From Piliocolobus tephrosceles (taxonomy: Eukaryota > Chordata > Mammalia > Primates > Cercopithecidae): a DNA stretch of 64,000 bases. Under the pieces are notes generated by a model. The model saw only the letters and a program-made list of their open reading frames with translations, was not told the DNA's origin and did no database searches. The translations under genes were made by a program, and so were the position numbers. Shown here piece by piece: positions 54,840-64,000 of the stretch (positions within the stretch are counted from its first letter, which is position 1; the number at the start of each line of letters is the position of its first letter). Where the stretch lies: positions 157,410,887 through 157,474,886 of the forward strand of contig NC_045439.1 in assembly GCF_002776525.5 (NCBI RefSeq), in the 5' to 3' direction.

Positions 54840-56060
54840 GTGAGCAGTTACGAGCAGAAATGATGTGTGTTACTTCTGGGCCAATGCAAGACCTTACAGA
54901 AAGTCCCTTTTTCCTCTGCCATGGTGACTGTCAGAGAGTGGCTGCTTTGTTGATCTGAGTGGTGGGGTAAGGATGATAGTGACAGAGAGCAAAGTCTCCA
55001 TCCAACCCTCAATGTACTGAGAATTAGGCTTTTGCTATTTTAAGCCACTGAGCTTCAGGAACTATTTGTTACTGTAACATAACTTAGCTGATCGTGACTG
55101 ATTCAGAGAATAGTAACCAGGAATGGGGCACTGCTGCAACAGAAACCAAGGTATGTGGCTGATCAAGCAGGTAGTGGGAAAATGGATTCTGAAGGCTGGA
55201 AGCATGGCCATCCATGTATTGAATGGCATAATATTTGGTAAATTGTCACACTGGATAACTTAAAAGCTTCAGGGAAAAGAGACTAAGGGTGTTACTCTAC
55301 CATCAAAGACTGAGAGGCTCAGAGGATCTGCAATCAAGTTGAGAGAGAGGCATGTCTTGAAAAGTACTGTGAGTGGATACTGACAATGAAACCAAGTGGA
55401 AGCAAAGAGACTAGGTAAGATGTTAACTACATTTTCAAGAAACTTAGCAGTGCCCAAAATTAGGAGTAATACAACCTGTGGCTGGAACTTAAAATAACTC
55501 TTGGTCTCCAACCTTCTACAGGCAGAAAATGGGCTGAGAAAACTGCTCAGCCCACAAAAGCAAAAGGACATATTTCCCCAATGTCCACGTCACGTGCAGC
55601 CAAGGAGGATAACTGCAAAGGGAAGAACTTCCCGAGGGCGGAGCAAAGCCCCTGGTTGCCCCATCCCCAAACTCCACAGCAAGCAGATTTGAGACTATTC
55701 AAGGACTAGTCTCACTTTAGAGCAGGGGCCATATCTGCCCAGCAGGGTTTCAGGATTGCTACGGATACTGTCTACTGCATGGCTCCCCCTCCTCCCTTTT
55801 CTGAATTAGGCTGTTTGTTGTGTTATTCCATCTCTCTGTACTTCCAGCATTGGGTGTGCATATGAGCAGCGGGGGCCCAGACAATTCATCTTTAGGCCAT
55901 AGGTCTCTAGACCAAGAGGAACCACATGAGCCACATGGAGAAGCCACTGTTCCTCCCACAGGGGTCCTGGGCTTTGAACTGGCTGCCACAGAATGTCCGT
56001 CACCTCAAATTCCTGTTATCCTGTCTCCGGCCTCTAGACCCGGACTAAAAAGGCATGTGA
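54840..56060 (+). mobile_element. MaLR LTR 3' part plus internal sequence, sense
   Basis: 54985-55100 reads as the 3' end of a sense MLT1-type LTR (TTTTAAGCCACTGAGCTTC). It is followed at once by GAATAGTAACCAGGAATGGGGCACTGCTGC, the usual start of MaLR internal sequence after the 5' LTR. The text to about 56060 is consistent with MLT1-int but is increasingly weak. No retroviral frame survives. Confidence 0.5.
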
Positions 56061-56968
56061 GATGGGTCAGGCCTACCTGGGGAGGGGTAAAATGTATTTC
56101 GTGTGTGGGAAAGAAGGGATAGCTAACAACCTGGGGTCCATGCTATCCCTTGTCTTCTGTGTGGCAACCAGCACATTCTACACAGAGGCTGCTCCATCAA
56201 CCTGCTGTCCCCAGGTGCCTCCCTATGGACACGCAGCATGGCCAGAAATAAACCTTTGAGCTTTGCAGTGTGGCCCAGCCTCTCCCGACTGATACAGGGA
56301 CTCTGTTCATCCTCTCTCTTGAAACTGTTCCTGGAGCTGCCGATCTGCTCCAGCCTGGGCTGCTGACCCTCTGCACCTGGCTGGGCAGCTGTCACCTGGG
56401 ACTTCCTTTCCCTTCCATCCTGCAGTGACTTCCCTGCTTTCCGGATCACATGTCTCCCGCTTTCTTGGTTTACATCTTTGTTTTGATGAAGTGTAACCTC
56501 TGGTGACTTCCTACTGTGAGAAAGGATGCATGGGAGATAAAGTTTTTGAAATCTCATGCATCTGAAAATACTTGGTTTATAGTTTGGCTGGGTGAAGGTT
56601 GGAAAATAATTTTCCTTTTCATTTATTTCCCACGGCTTTGTTCCCTTCCTTCTAACTTCAACTGGTTGTCGTGGAAAGGCCCACGGTCATTCTGACCCGA
56701 CTATCCGTATGTGACTTGTTTTAATATCAGGACACTTTTGTTCCCTGCACTCTGAAATTCACCAATGATATGTCTTGGCATAGAGCTATTTTTTCCCACT
56801 GTGTAGGGTTCTCTCCCTTTCAGCTTACATCCATGAAGACCTCTCTTGAATTAATAATTCATTGATGATTTTCTCTCTTGTGTTTTCCCTGATCACCTGT
56901 GGGGTCCCTATTCATTGATCAATGAAATTTTTTGGTTGGTCCACTCATTTAGCTTTTCTCTATTTTCC

Positions 56969-57004
<36 letters not shown>

Positions 57005-59149
57005 CGGTTCTACTTTCAGGGAGATTTTTCACTTTTACATTTCTGCTACCTTGTAAACATCTCAAGAACACTTTTCTTTCCCTGAATGTTTCTGTATATA
57101 TGTTCTTCCTTCACAGGTTGTATGTCTTTTAAAATTTAATGACATTATTGGTGGTTTTGTTGATGTTTACTTCCTTCTGCATGGACTGTTTCTTCCAACT
57201 TGCTTTTTTAAAACTCTATCCTAACTTTGTATTTCATGACATAGGGTTTCCTGAGATGCCGGTCAGCTCTGGCTGCCTGCTTGTATTTTGCCTGGGAGGG
57301 ACTGAGAGACTGACAAGAACTTCTGTGCACATGAGTGGCGGTGTTAACTGTGGCCTTCCCTATCGGGTAGTCGGGCAGCCACAAATGTCAGAACGTCTGG
57401 GTGTTTCCCCTTGGCATGGTTGGCTCCCCCAGGAAAGACCCGTCTAGTCTCCTGGCTGCTTGCATTCTGAAATCCCAGAAAGGGGCTTGTGGGTCTCAGC
57501 ATCCAGTATCCATGTGTGCATTTAATCGCCTGATCCTATTACTGTATGTCTGTCCTTAATTGTGCCTGGTGTCCACCCACCCCAGACGCTGCCTTTTACT
57601 TTTTTCAGGTCATAAATATCCAGCCTTTTGTCAGAACAAGGAAGGGGCACTTGTCAGGCTGCATGAAATTGGGGTGCAAATATGGGCATCTGAGTGTTCC
57701 TCAAGCAGACGTTCTGCCAACCTTACTTTCACCCCAGTTTACTCTCACATTCTGAGGTACGTAGTGCCACCCATTAGTGAACCTTCTGGGTGATTCCATG
57801 GAGTATATTCTTAGCTTTCCTTCCTAGCTACTATCTCAGGGTTTCATTTTCTTGAATCTGCTAAGTATTTTAGCTTCAAAAACTGTGTTGCTGTTACTTC
57901 CTCTCTTGTTCTCTCTTTGTGGATTTCTGCCTTCTAACAAATGCTCCAGAAGGAAGTTAAAGTCAACACATACTAACCATCCACCAACTTTACCCAGAAA
58001 CTCAACCACCCTTTCCGTCTTTAGTCTCTGTACTCCCCAAACACATCTGCTCTGCTTTTCTGTTGCTTCCATTTGAAATGAGACGGCCCAGTCCTCACAT
58101 ATACATAGGCCATCTCTGTCAAAATCTTACTTAGCAAAAAAAACATGGACTCTTAGCTACGAGATTTTCTCTGGGGAAGAGCTGTGTCTGTCCGGAAGAC
58201 ACTTCCATGCAGGTTTGGGAAAAAGTCAGTGAACACCACGACAATCATCAAACGCTTGGGTGGATTTTTGAGAAACCGGCCAGGGGGCTCAGTTTTCTAT
58301 CCAGAATGCCACAGAATACAGTCAAAATTCTTTGGCACCCACATTCTTGGGAAACTCTTGGAGGTGGTGCATCAGTGCCGAGGACCCTTGGCCACGCAGG
58401 GCATCCCCTCACCCAAGGCAGGCCTGTTTTGTTCATGGCTATAGTAGTCCAATACCTAGAATTGTGCACACTCTAGTAGGCCTACCACTGTGTATGCTGG
58501 CTGGGGTGACCCAGTGGAGAGACGTGCCACCTTGAAGATTGGGGAGAATTCTGCTGGCTGGAAATGGGCCAGGAGGGTATGGGTGGCTGATAAGCTGGTG
58601 TAGGACCACTCCTTCCTTAAGAAGTGACTGACTGTGACATGTGGTGGGAATGGAGGAACATTCCGAATCATTATTTGGTCAGGACACACGTCTCTTAAAT
58701 GTCATCAACACAATCTGCCTGGAAGAAACGTGATTTCTGCCAAGCACAGACCCTCCTAGAGGGCCCAGACCCAGCCCAGCACCTTTAGTCAACCCAGAAG
58801 GGAGCAACTCAATCAGCGAGACCGCATTTTAGGGTTTTAGTTACAGATACTGAGGGTGCTCAAACATCCATGCAATTTGCTGTTCACCATAACACGCAAC
58901 CCGGAATGGCTGTTTCGGTCCCCCGTCGGTTACCTGAAAAGCAGTCTTACGGGGCCCCAACCCCAAATCAATTTGGTGAGAACCTGAACTCCGCTATTAA
59001 CCTTAATTCTGGGAGAAGAATGGCACCCCCCTCCCACTGCTGGGGTTCACTGAGGGTGAGTGCCCGGGCTCCTTCATTCTCCAGGCTCCTGTCAGAACAC
59101 AGCAAGGGTGGCCGACTCCTTCCAATGTCCATTAAGCACGATGCACCGG
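56061..59149. other. 3 kb with no gene; AT-rich left half
   Basis: 56560-58100 is AT-rich with a T30 run and may be an unrecognised old LINE. 58100-59150 is a non-repetitive approach to the CpG island. Open frames here (up to 144 codons) show no domain. Confidence 0.45.
56970..56999. repeat. T30 homopolymer
   Basis: Thirty consecutive T residues preceded by TTTTCCG and followed by AATTTCGG. It is not attached to an Alu body, so it is either an orphan tail or the 3' end of an element I cannot recognise. Confidence 0.9.
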
Positions 59150-60043
59150 GGTGAGGCAGTAGGCGGTTTGCTGAGCCCGCTTCCGAGGCAGTGGGAAGTT
59201 ATTCACCGTCGTCTCCGAGGACAGCCCAGGCCTGGAGAATGGCTGGGGCCGCGGGCTGGAGTAGGGGTTACCGGTGAGAGTCAAGGGCAAGTTGGCCAGG
59301 CCCGGGCCGGGGAGGCGAGGGCAGGACGCAGCCGAGCATTTCCTCCAAGAGGCCCAGACAGCGGGTGGGTGGGGCGCGGTGGGCGGGGTCCTCGCAGCTG
59401 GTGGCGTTTGAAGCCCCCCCGACCGCGGTGGGAGAGGGGCAGCCTAGAAGAGTTGGCAGCGGGCCTGGGGCGAGAGGGGGAGGAAGGGGCCCCGCGTTCC
59501 CTCAGCAGCGGCGCCGGCCGCCCTGGCACGTAGTTCGCTTCTGGAGGCACAGGCCGCGGTGGGCGCGCCACCCGGGCTGCCAGGCTCACCGCCAGCCGAG
59601 ACCAGTCCTGCTCGGGCTGACCCGAGCTCAAGGGCAGCGCGGCCGCACACTGGACCCCGGCCGCCAGGAACGAGCCCGAGGAGTCTGTCCCTCCCGCAGG
59701 AACTGCCCCGCCCGGACTCCCGGAGCTCTGCAGGGCAAGGGCGTGGAGCGGGCGAGCGGCCTGAGGCTCTAGGCGCCGCCACCCGGCAAGCTGGCGGCTG
59801 AGGGCGCGGCGCGAGTGCTTTCCGCCCCCAGGCAGCCCCGCGCCCGGCCGAGCAGACACGCCTCCCCGCCGGCGCCCATCGCGGGAGGAACAAATGGCGC
59901 CCTCCAGAAAGCACTCCCCTCCACGCCGGGGGCGAAGGCTGTCCACCACACAAAAGCTCCGGCAGGGAAGTGCCCGCTGTGTCCCCACCGCGGGGGGTAC
60001 GGGCAGCCGCTCCGCGCCGCGACTAGCCGGCCCACCGCCCCCG

Positions 60044-60057
60044 GACGTCATGCGTCA
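60044..60057. promoter_or_regulatory. Double CRE-like site
   Basis: GACGTCATGCGTCA contains ACGTCA (60045-60050) and GCGTCA (60052-60057), half-sites for CREB/ATF-type bZIP proteins, within the CpG island. Binding is inferred. Confidence 0.45.
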
Positions 60058-60104
60058 CCGCGCCCCGCTCCAGTTTCCGCCCCTCCTCCCACCGGCCCAG
60101 GGGA

Positions 60105-60219
60105 CACGCCCACTGGCGCGCGCAGGCCCCGGGACCGGGCACGCCCCTCTGACGGCCCGGATTGGCCTGGCCGTGCACTCACGGGCCAATGGCGTCCGTC
60201 CCGGCCCACGGTCACGCCC
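60105..60219 (+). promoter_or_regulatory. Cluster of three CACGCCC (Sp/KLF) sites
   Basis: CACGCCC occurs at 60105-60111, 60140-60146 and 60213-60219, all in the same orientation. This is a GC/CACCC-type sequence recognised by Sp and KLF zinc fingers. The sites flank the CCAAT pair. Confidence 0.6.
60161..60190. promoter_or_regulatory. Inverted pair of CCAAT boxes (NF-Y)
   Basis: ATTGGCC (60161-60167) and GGCCAAT (60184-60190) are perfect 7-bp inverted copies, each containing a CCAAT core, about 25 bp apart. NF-Y normally binds such boxes tens of bases upstream of the start in TATA-less CpG promoters. They lie about 600 bp before the ATG. Confidence 0.65.
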
Positions 60220-60355
60220 CCTTCCCCAGGCGCGGGCACGCGACCGCTCCGTTCCTCCGGTGCGCGCTCTGGGCTCCCCGCCCCCTCCGCGCGCGCAGCT
60301 CCTCGCGGCCGCCGCCGCCGCCTGTAACCTGCGCCGCCAGGATGTGGCTGGGGGC

Positions 60356-60362
60356 TGACGTC
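60356..60362 (+). promoter_or_regulatory. CRE-like TGACGTC
   Basis: TGACGTCG differs from the palindromic CRE by one base. It could be in the promoter or in the leader, depending on the start site. Confidence 0.4.
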
Positions 60363-60454
60363 GGGTCCAGATGTGGCCCCGGCCCCGCCCACCCCCGGGG
60401 CCGGGCCGCCCACACCGAGCCGCGGCGCGCTCGGCAGCTGTCCCGCCTGCCACA

Positions 60455-60499
60455 ATGCGCGGCGAAGCTGCGGCCGCAACTTGGCGTGGTGGTCCCTAA
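60455..60499 (+). promoter_or_regulatory. Upstream ORF, 14 codons
   Basis: ATG with A at -3 (CACA before the ATG), 14 codons, stop TAA at 60497-60499. Same frame as the main KLF13 ORF. It acts only if transcription starts upstream of it, which the sequence alone does not show. Confidence 0.4.
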
Positions 60500-60571
60500 C
60501 GTCGCCGCTCGGCATCCCTAGAACCGGCCGCCCCTGAGGACGCGCGGGGACCCCAGTCGTCCGCGCCCCCC

Positions 60572-60634
60572 ATGCGCTCGCTCTTCGGTGCCCGGCCGGG
60601 CCGGCGCCTCGCAGACGCGGAGCCGCGCGGGTGA
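60572..60634 (+). promoter_or_regulatory. Upstream ORF, 20 codons
   Basis: MRSLFGARPGRRLADAEPRG then TGA at 60632-60634. Weak start context (C at -3). In the same frame as KLF13 and about 150 bases before its ATG. Confidence 0.5.
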
Positions 60635-60730
60635 CGGCAGAGGCGGCTGCGCGCCCAGCCCAGCCCAGCCCGAGGAGAGGGCGCGCCGCGCCCCCGCCCC
60701 CCGCCCGCTCTCCCGAGGCCGTGGGTGCGG

Positions 60731-60742
60731 ATGCGCGGCTGA
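60731..60742 (+). promoter_or_regulatory. Upstream ORF, 3 codons
   Basis: ATG CGC GGC TGA, in frame with KLF13. Its stop at 60740-60742 also shows that the KLF13 frame cannot extend further upstream, which fixes the ATG at 60785 as the first usable in-frame start. Confidence 0.6.
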
Positions 60743-60784
60743 CGCCTCGCAGCAAGAGCACCGCCGCCGGCCCCAGCCCGCAGC

Positions 60785-61361
60785 ATGGCAGCCGCCGCCT
60801 ATGTGGACCACTTCGCCGCCGAGTGCCTCGTGTCCATGTCGAGCCGCGCGGTCGTGCACGGGCCGCGTGAGGGGCCGGAGTCCCGGCCCGAGGGCGCGGC
60901 CGCGGTCGCCACCCCCACGCTGCCCCGCGTGGAGGAGCGCCGCGACGGTAAGGACAGCGCCTCGCTCTTCGTGGTGGCGCGGATCCTAGCGGACCTCAAC
61001 CAGCAAGCACCGGCGCCCGTCCCGGCGGAGCGCAGGGAGGGCGCCGCGGCCCGGAAGGCGAGGACCCCCTGCCGCCTGCCGCCGCCCGCCCCCGAGCCCG
61101 CCTCCCCCGGCGCCGAAGGCGCGGCGGCCGCGCCCCCCAGCCCGGCGTGGAGCGAGCCAGAGCCCGAGGCGGGGCTGGAGCCCGAGCGGGAGCCGGGGCC
61201 CGCGGGGAGCGGCGAGCCCGGCCTCAGACAAAGGGGCCGGCGGGGCCGAAGTCGCGCCGACCTCGAGTCCCCGCAGAGGAAGCACAAGTGCCACTACGCG
61301 GGCTGCGAGAAAGTTTACGGGAAATCCTCGCACCTCAAGGCGCACCTGAGAACTCACACAG
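60785..61361 (+). CDS. KLF13: KLF13 exon 1 (Krueppel-like factor 13), 3' incomplete
   Basis: KLF13 is a nuclear zinc-finger transcription factor that binds GC/CACCC boxes. It is known for activating CCL5/RANTES in T cells and gamma-globin genes, and for repression through SIN3A. The ATG at 60785 has a strong context (A at -3, G at +4), with an in-frame stop at 60740. The 192 complete codons hold MAAAAYVDHFAAECLVSM (residues 1-18), matching the alpha-helical SIN3-interaction region of the KLF9/13/16 group. SLFVVARILADLNQQ (60-74) is followed by an Ala/Pro/Glu-rich segment (75-147). A basic stretch (RQRGRRGRSR, 149-158; RKHK, 165-168) is likely a nuclear signal. Finger 1 has Cys169, Cys174, His187 and His191. 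Translation splits a Gly codon at CAG/GTCAGT, phase 1. Fingers 2 and 3 and the Ser-rich tail lie in exon 2, beyond the window; the family length is about 288 residues. Confidence 0.97.
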
Positions 61362-64000
61362 GTCAGTGGGGCGGCGCGGGCGCCCGGTTCGCGCGGACGG
61401 GGTCGGCGCGAGCTGCCCGACCACGCCCCCGGAGCCGCCGGCGGGGCGCGAGGTAGGGGCCGGGCGGGCCGGGACGCCCGGGGCTTCGCCCTTTCCCCCG
61501 CCGCTCCAACCCGCGGCTGGCCCCGCGCGCCTTGCGAGGCGGGTCCTGGCTCTTGGAGCCGGCGCCCGCCAGGCGACCGCGCCCCCGCCGGGCACGCCCC
61601 CTCCCCGGGCGCGCTCGGGTGGGGCCGCGGGGGCGGATGTAGTCATCTGGGTCGGGGGCGGGGACCCCGCCCGGCCGGGGGGCGGTGCTGGCAGGTGCGG
61701 ACAGCCTGGGTGTGGACCGCAGGCGGCACTCGTGACGGTGGGGCGCCCGGTAGCGGGGGCAGGGGACGCTCTCCGGGGTCCCTCCTAGTCTCCTCCCTCG
61801 CCGCCCGGGCGCGCGCTCAGGAGGGGAGGGGCCGGCCCCCGGCGCGCGGCGGGCGAAGTTCACGTAGGGACAAGGCTTCCTTCGCCACTCGGCACATTCT
61901 CCGCTCTCTTCTTCTTGTAATTTTTCCAGCGCTCTAAGGTTTAATTTGTCGTAACCAGAGTCAGCGGCGGCGCTGGGCGATGCGGGGGGCGGTCCCGGCT
62001 CCCGCTCCCCGCCTGCGGCTCTTTGTGGGAGCCCCCGCCCAGCCGGCCGGCGGGGACGCGCCCGGCCTTAGGGCTCTTCGGCCTCGCAGCTCCCTCTGGA
62101 AAGGAATGCCCTGGCTGCTGCCTGTCCTCTGTGCTGACCTCTCGCCTGCCCACCTCTTACCTGTTCTGGGCCGGTGCGCGGCGGGCGGCACCTGCGCCAG
62201 GGCGGGCGCTGAGCCTCCAGCCTGGGGATCACCGCCCGCCCCCGCCAGCCCAGCGGCAGCAGTTCCCACGCCCTGCCCGATACTTTGTACTTGATTCATC
62301 TGTGGCGGTTCCTTCCCCCCCTTTTTGTTTCGTTTTTAACACAAAGATGAAAACGTTTTAATGGACGGCAATCCTCCCCCATTTTGGTGTGAAGAATTAT
62401 ATGCTTCCCCTGAGCTCACGTGACTTCTTCTGTGACACCCACCTCTTCTGGGGGCAGGCTCAAAACCCATGTGCTGAATATTGTTGCCTTGTGACCAACG
62501 GTGGTGGTCTCTTATTTGTAAAATAGTTCACGTAGTGATTAAAAGGCATAAAAAGAACCTGCAGCCTTGGAGACCATAGAGTTGAAGGCCCCCCTTTTTC
62601 CCGGTACATTTGGAACTGAAAGGGCCCGAGGTCTGCAGGTGAGGCTTTCGAATTTCGGACTAACTTTCACTCGGGAGGCTGTTGTGGCCGCCCCAAACCG
62701 CGTGGCAAGTGATGGGATAGAGAGTGAGAGCGGGGCCGTTTCTAGGCATTCGGGGTCAGTTAAGGGTGTGGGGGCTCAGGTTGGGGGTGGGGATCAGTGT
62801 GGACTCCGAGTTCAGCTCGGGACGCGACTGCAGAGTGGGTGTGGCCCTGGGGGAGGGGCCAGGCAAGGCTAGGCTGGGCTCCGCTCCAGGTGGACCCTGA
62901 GTATGGGGGGGGGGCAGCGCTTGGGGCGTGGCTGGGGTTGAGATCCGCTTTGGGTGACGATGCCCGTGTTGGGCGGGATACTTAATGTTCGGGAAATTTT
63001 TCTACAGCCCCTGTCGGGGTGGCCTGCCGCTCGGCAGCACCGGTAGCTGGGAATTGAGGAGGGGGGTGGCCGAGGGGAGGGGCTCGCCGTGGTGGGCGGG
63101 GCCGGCTCGTCAGGGCCTCAGCCCTGGGATGTCTTCCTGGTGGGTTCACCTCCTGCTTCAGGCTCTGGCCCCGCGTGAGCCCCTTGACTAGAATATTGGT
63201 GCAGGGGCGCTGGAGACTCGGGCCTCCCGCCGTAGGTGGGGCCAGTTTCCTCGGAGCTCCTGAAAACCGAAGGCAGGCAAAAGAGAATGGAACCAACCGT
63301 TTGAGCGTTTGCAGTGTGCTACAGTGTCCATTCTTGAAGCAGAGAAACTGTTCCACCCTTCAGGTGTGCAGACATCAGAAGTGCTATCTCCAGGGTGGAA
63401 ACTGGCCTCCAAGTCGGGAGTGTACAGGGCTCCGGCAGCCGGGTGGCGGGGAGTTGGGAAGAATGCGGATTTCCAGGCCCCTGATGCCGACCTAATACAC
63501 ACAGTTCCAGCCTGCAGCTGGGAATGCGTGTTACCGGTACCCCAGGTGACCCATTATGAGGGTTGCACTGCCCAGAAACCTGCCCCTGGAGGGAGTCTGG
63601 TTTAGCACCTGGCGGAGGGCACCCCTGGGAAGCCCATTTCCAGCTCCTGCCCAGGTGTACAGAGCATAAGTAACTGGTGTTCCTCAAGGGAGAAGAGGAG
63701 CATCTTCCACAAGGAAGAAACCCAGGCAGGCCTCAGGGATGACTGAGAAGGCGGGCCACGAGGGGATAGCTTTGCTGCAGCCATGGGCTCTGAGGTGTCC
63801 GTGGTTTGTGGGCCTGTAGCAGCATTGTGGGGTCTCTGCAGTCAGTGACGGAGGTCATGCCGAACCCTGTGCTCTATTAGGTGCGGGAAGGTGCCCCCGC
63901 CCCGCTTCCCGCATCTCCAGGATCCACAGTAATTTCATGGCAGAGGGTGAATATCAAACCCAGGAAGGTAGCCAGCTGCTCTGTGCTGTTCCTCTGTGAC
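61362..64000 (+). other. KLF13: KLF13 intron 1 (5' part)
   Basis: Begins with the donor GTCAGT after CACACAG. The first 900 bases remain CpG-island-like, with more Sp/KLF-type sites (CACGCCCC at 61593) and G-rich runs (for example 61649-61663 and a G10 at 62905-62914). From about 62300 the sequence becomes ordinary single-copy DNA with no recognised repeat. No KLF finger 2-3 exon appears, so the acceptor is outside. Long intronic frames are compositional. Confidence 0.85.

Larger units (their letters stand above)
59150..62300. promoter_or_regulatory. KLF13: CpG island and KLF13 promoter region
   Basis: About 3.1 kb dense in CpG, spanning the upstream region, exon 1 and the start of intron 1. 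There are many GC boxes (for example GGGCGGGG at 59381) and a G-quadruplex-like run at 59363-59388. A (GCC)n tract lies near 60308-60323, and there is no clear TATA box, which fits a dispersed-start housekeeping or developmental promoter. The exact transcription start is not visible from sequence. Long open frames across it on both strands (up to 256 codons) reflect the shortage of stop codons in GC-rich DNA. Confidence 0.9.

Noticed and set aside
59281..60051. 256-codon minus-strand frame upstream of KLF13
   Set aside because: Lies in a CpG island where stop codons are rare; several other frames are equally open and none has a known domain.
61147..61788. 213-codon alternative-frame protein overlapping KLF13 exon 1
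   Set aside because: An alternative frame in GC-rich coding DNA that reads through the splice donor into the intron; no sign of selection can be judged here.

Overview
The window is nuclear DNA from a primate, most probably a catarrhine (human, ape or Old World monkey). It carries 18 Alu-derived copies, some with AluY-like features, and a 5'-truncated L1PA-type LINE. It also carries many old L1M, MLT1/MaLR, MIR and Tigger-like copies and a GC-rich CpG island. Only one protein-coding gene can be supported: the first coding exon of KLF13 (BTEB3/RFLAT-1), on the + strand at 60785-61361. It ends at a consensus splice donor, and intron 1 runs off the right edge. In human this gene lies at 15q13.3. 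Several residues appear to differ from the human protein as I remember it, so a non-human primate is possible; I could not check this.

Layout: 0-13 kb is fairly GC-rich intergenic DNA with a CA-type minisatellite (332-770), scattered Alu and MIR copies, a probable solo LTR (about 5.2-5.5 kb) and an antisense ERV-L-like pol remnant (about 8.2-9.5 kb). 13.2-25.3 kb is an AT-rich block made almost wholly of old L1M fragments. These switch from antisense to sense and back, and are interrupted by Alus, an MLT1 LTR and a Tigger-like DNA transposon. 25.5-40 kb returns to GC-rich, mostly non-repetitive DNA with a few candidate regulatory or structural motifs. 40.66-44.96 kb is one younger antisense L1 insertion flanked by a perfect 13-bp target duplication. 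45-57 kb is dense in Alus and MLT1/MaLR remnants. 59.15-62.3 kb is the KLF13 CpG island.

The functional core is the CpG island. Upstream of KLF13 there is an inverted pair of CCAAT boxes, repeated CACGCCC (Sp/KLF-type) sites, CRE-like sites and many GC boxes, and no evident TATA box. The leader holds at least three short upstream ORFs, all in the main reading frame and each closed by a stop. Exon 1 encodes the SIN3-binding-type N-terminus, an Ala/Pro-rich middle, a basic stretch and the first of three expected C2H2 fingers.

I found no new coding system. The long open frames elsewhere come from simple repeats, transposons or GC-rich composition. The most useful leads are in the KLF13 promoter and leader, plus a few unannotated non-repetitive segments upstream that could be distal regulatory elements.
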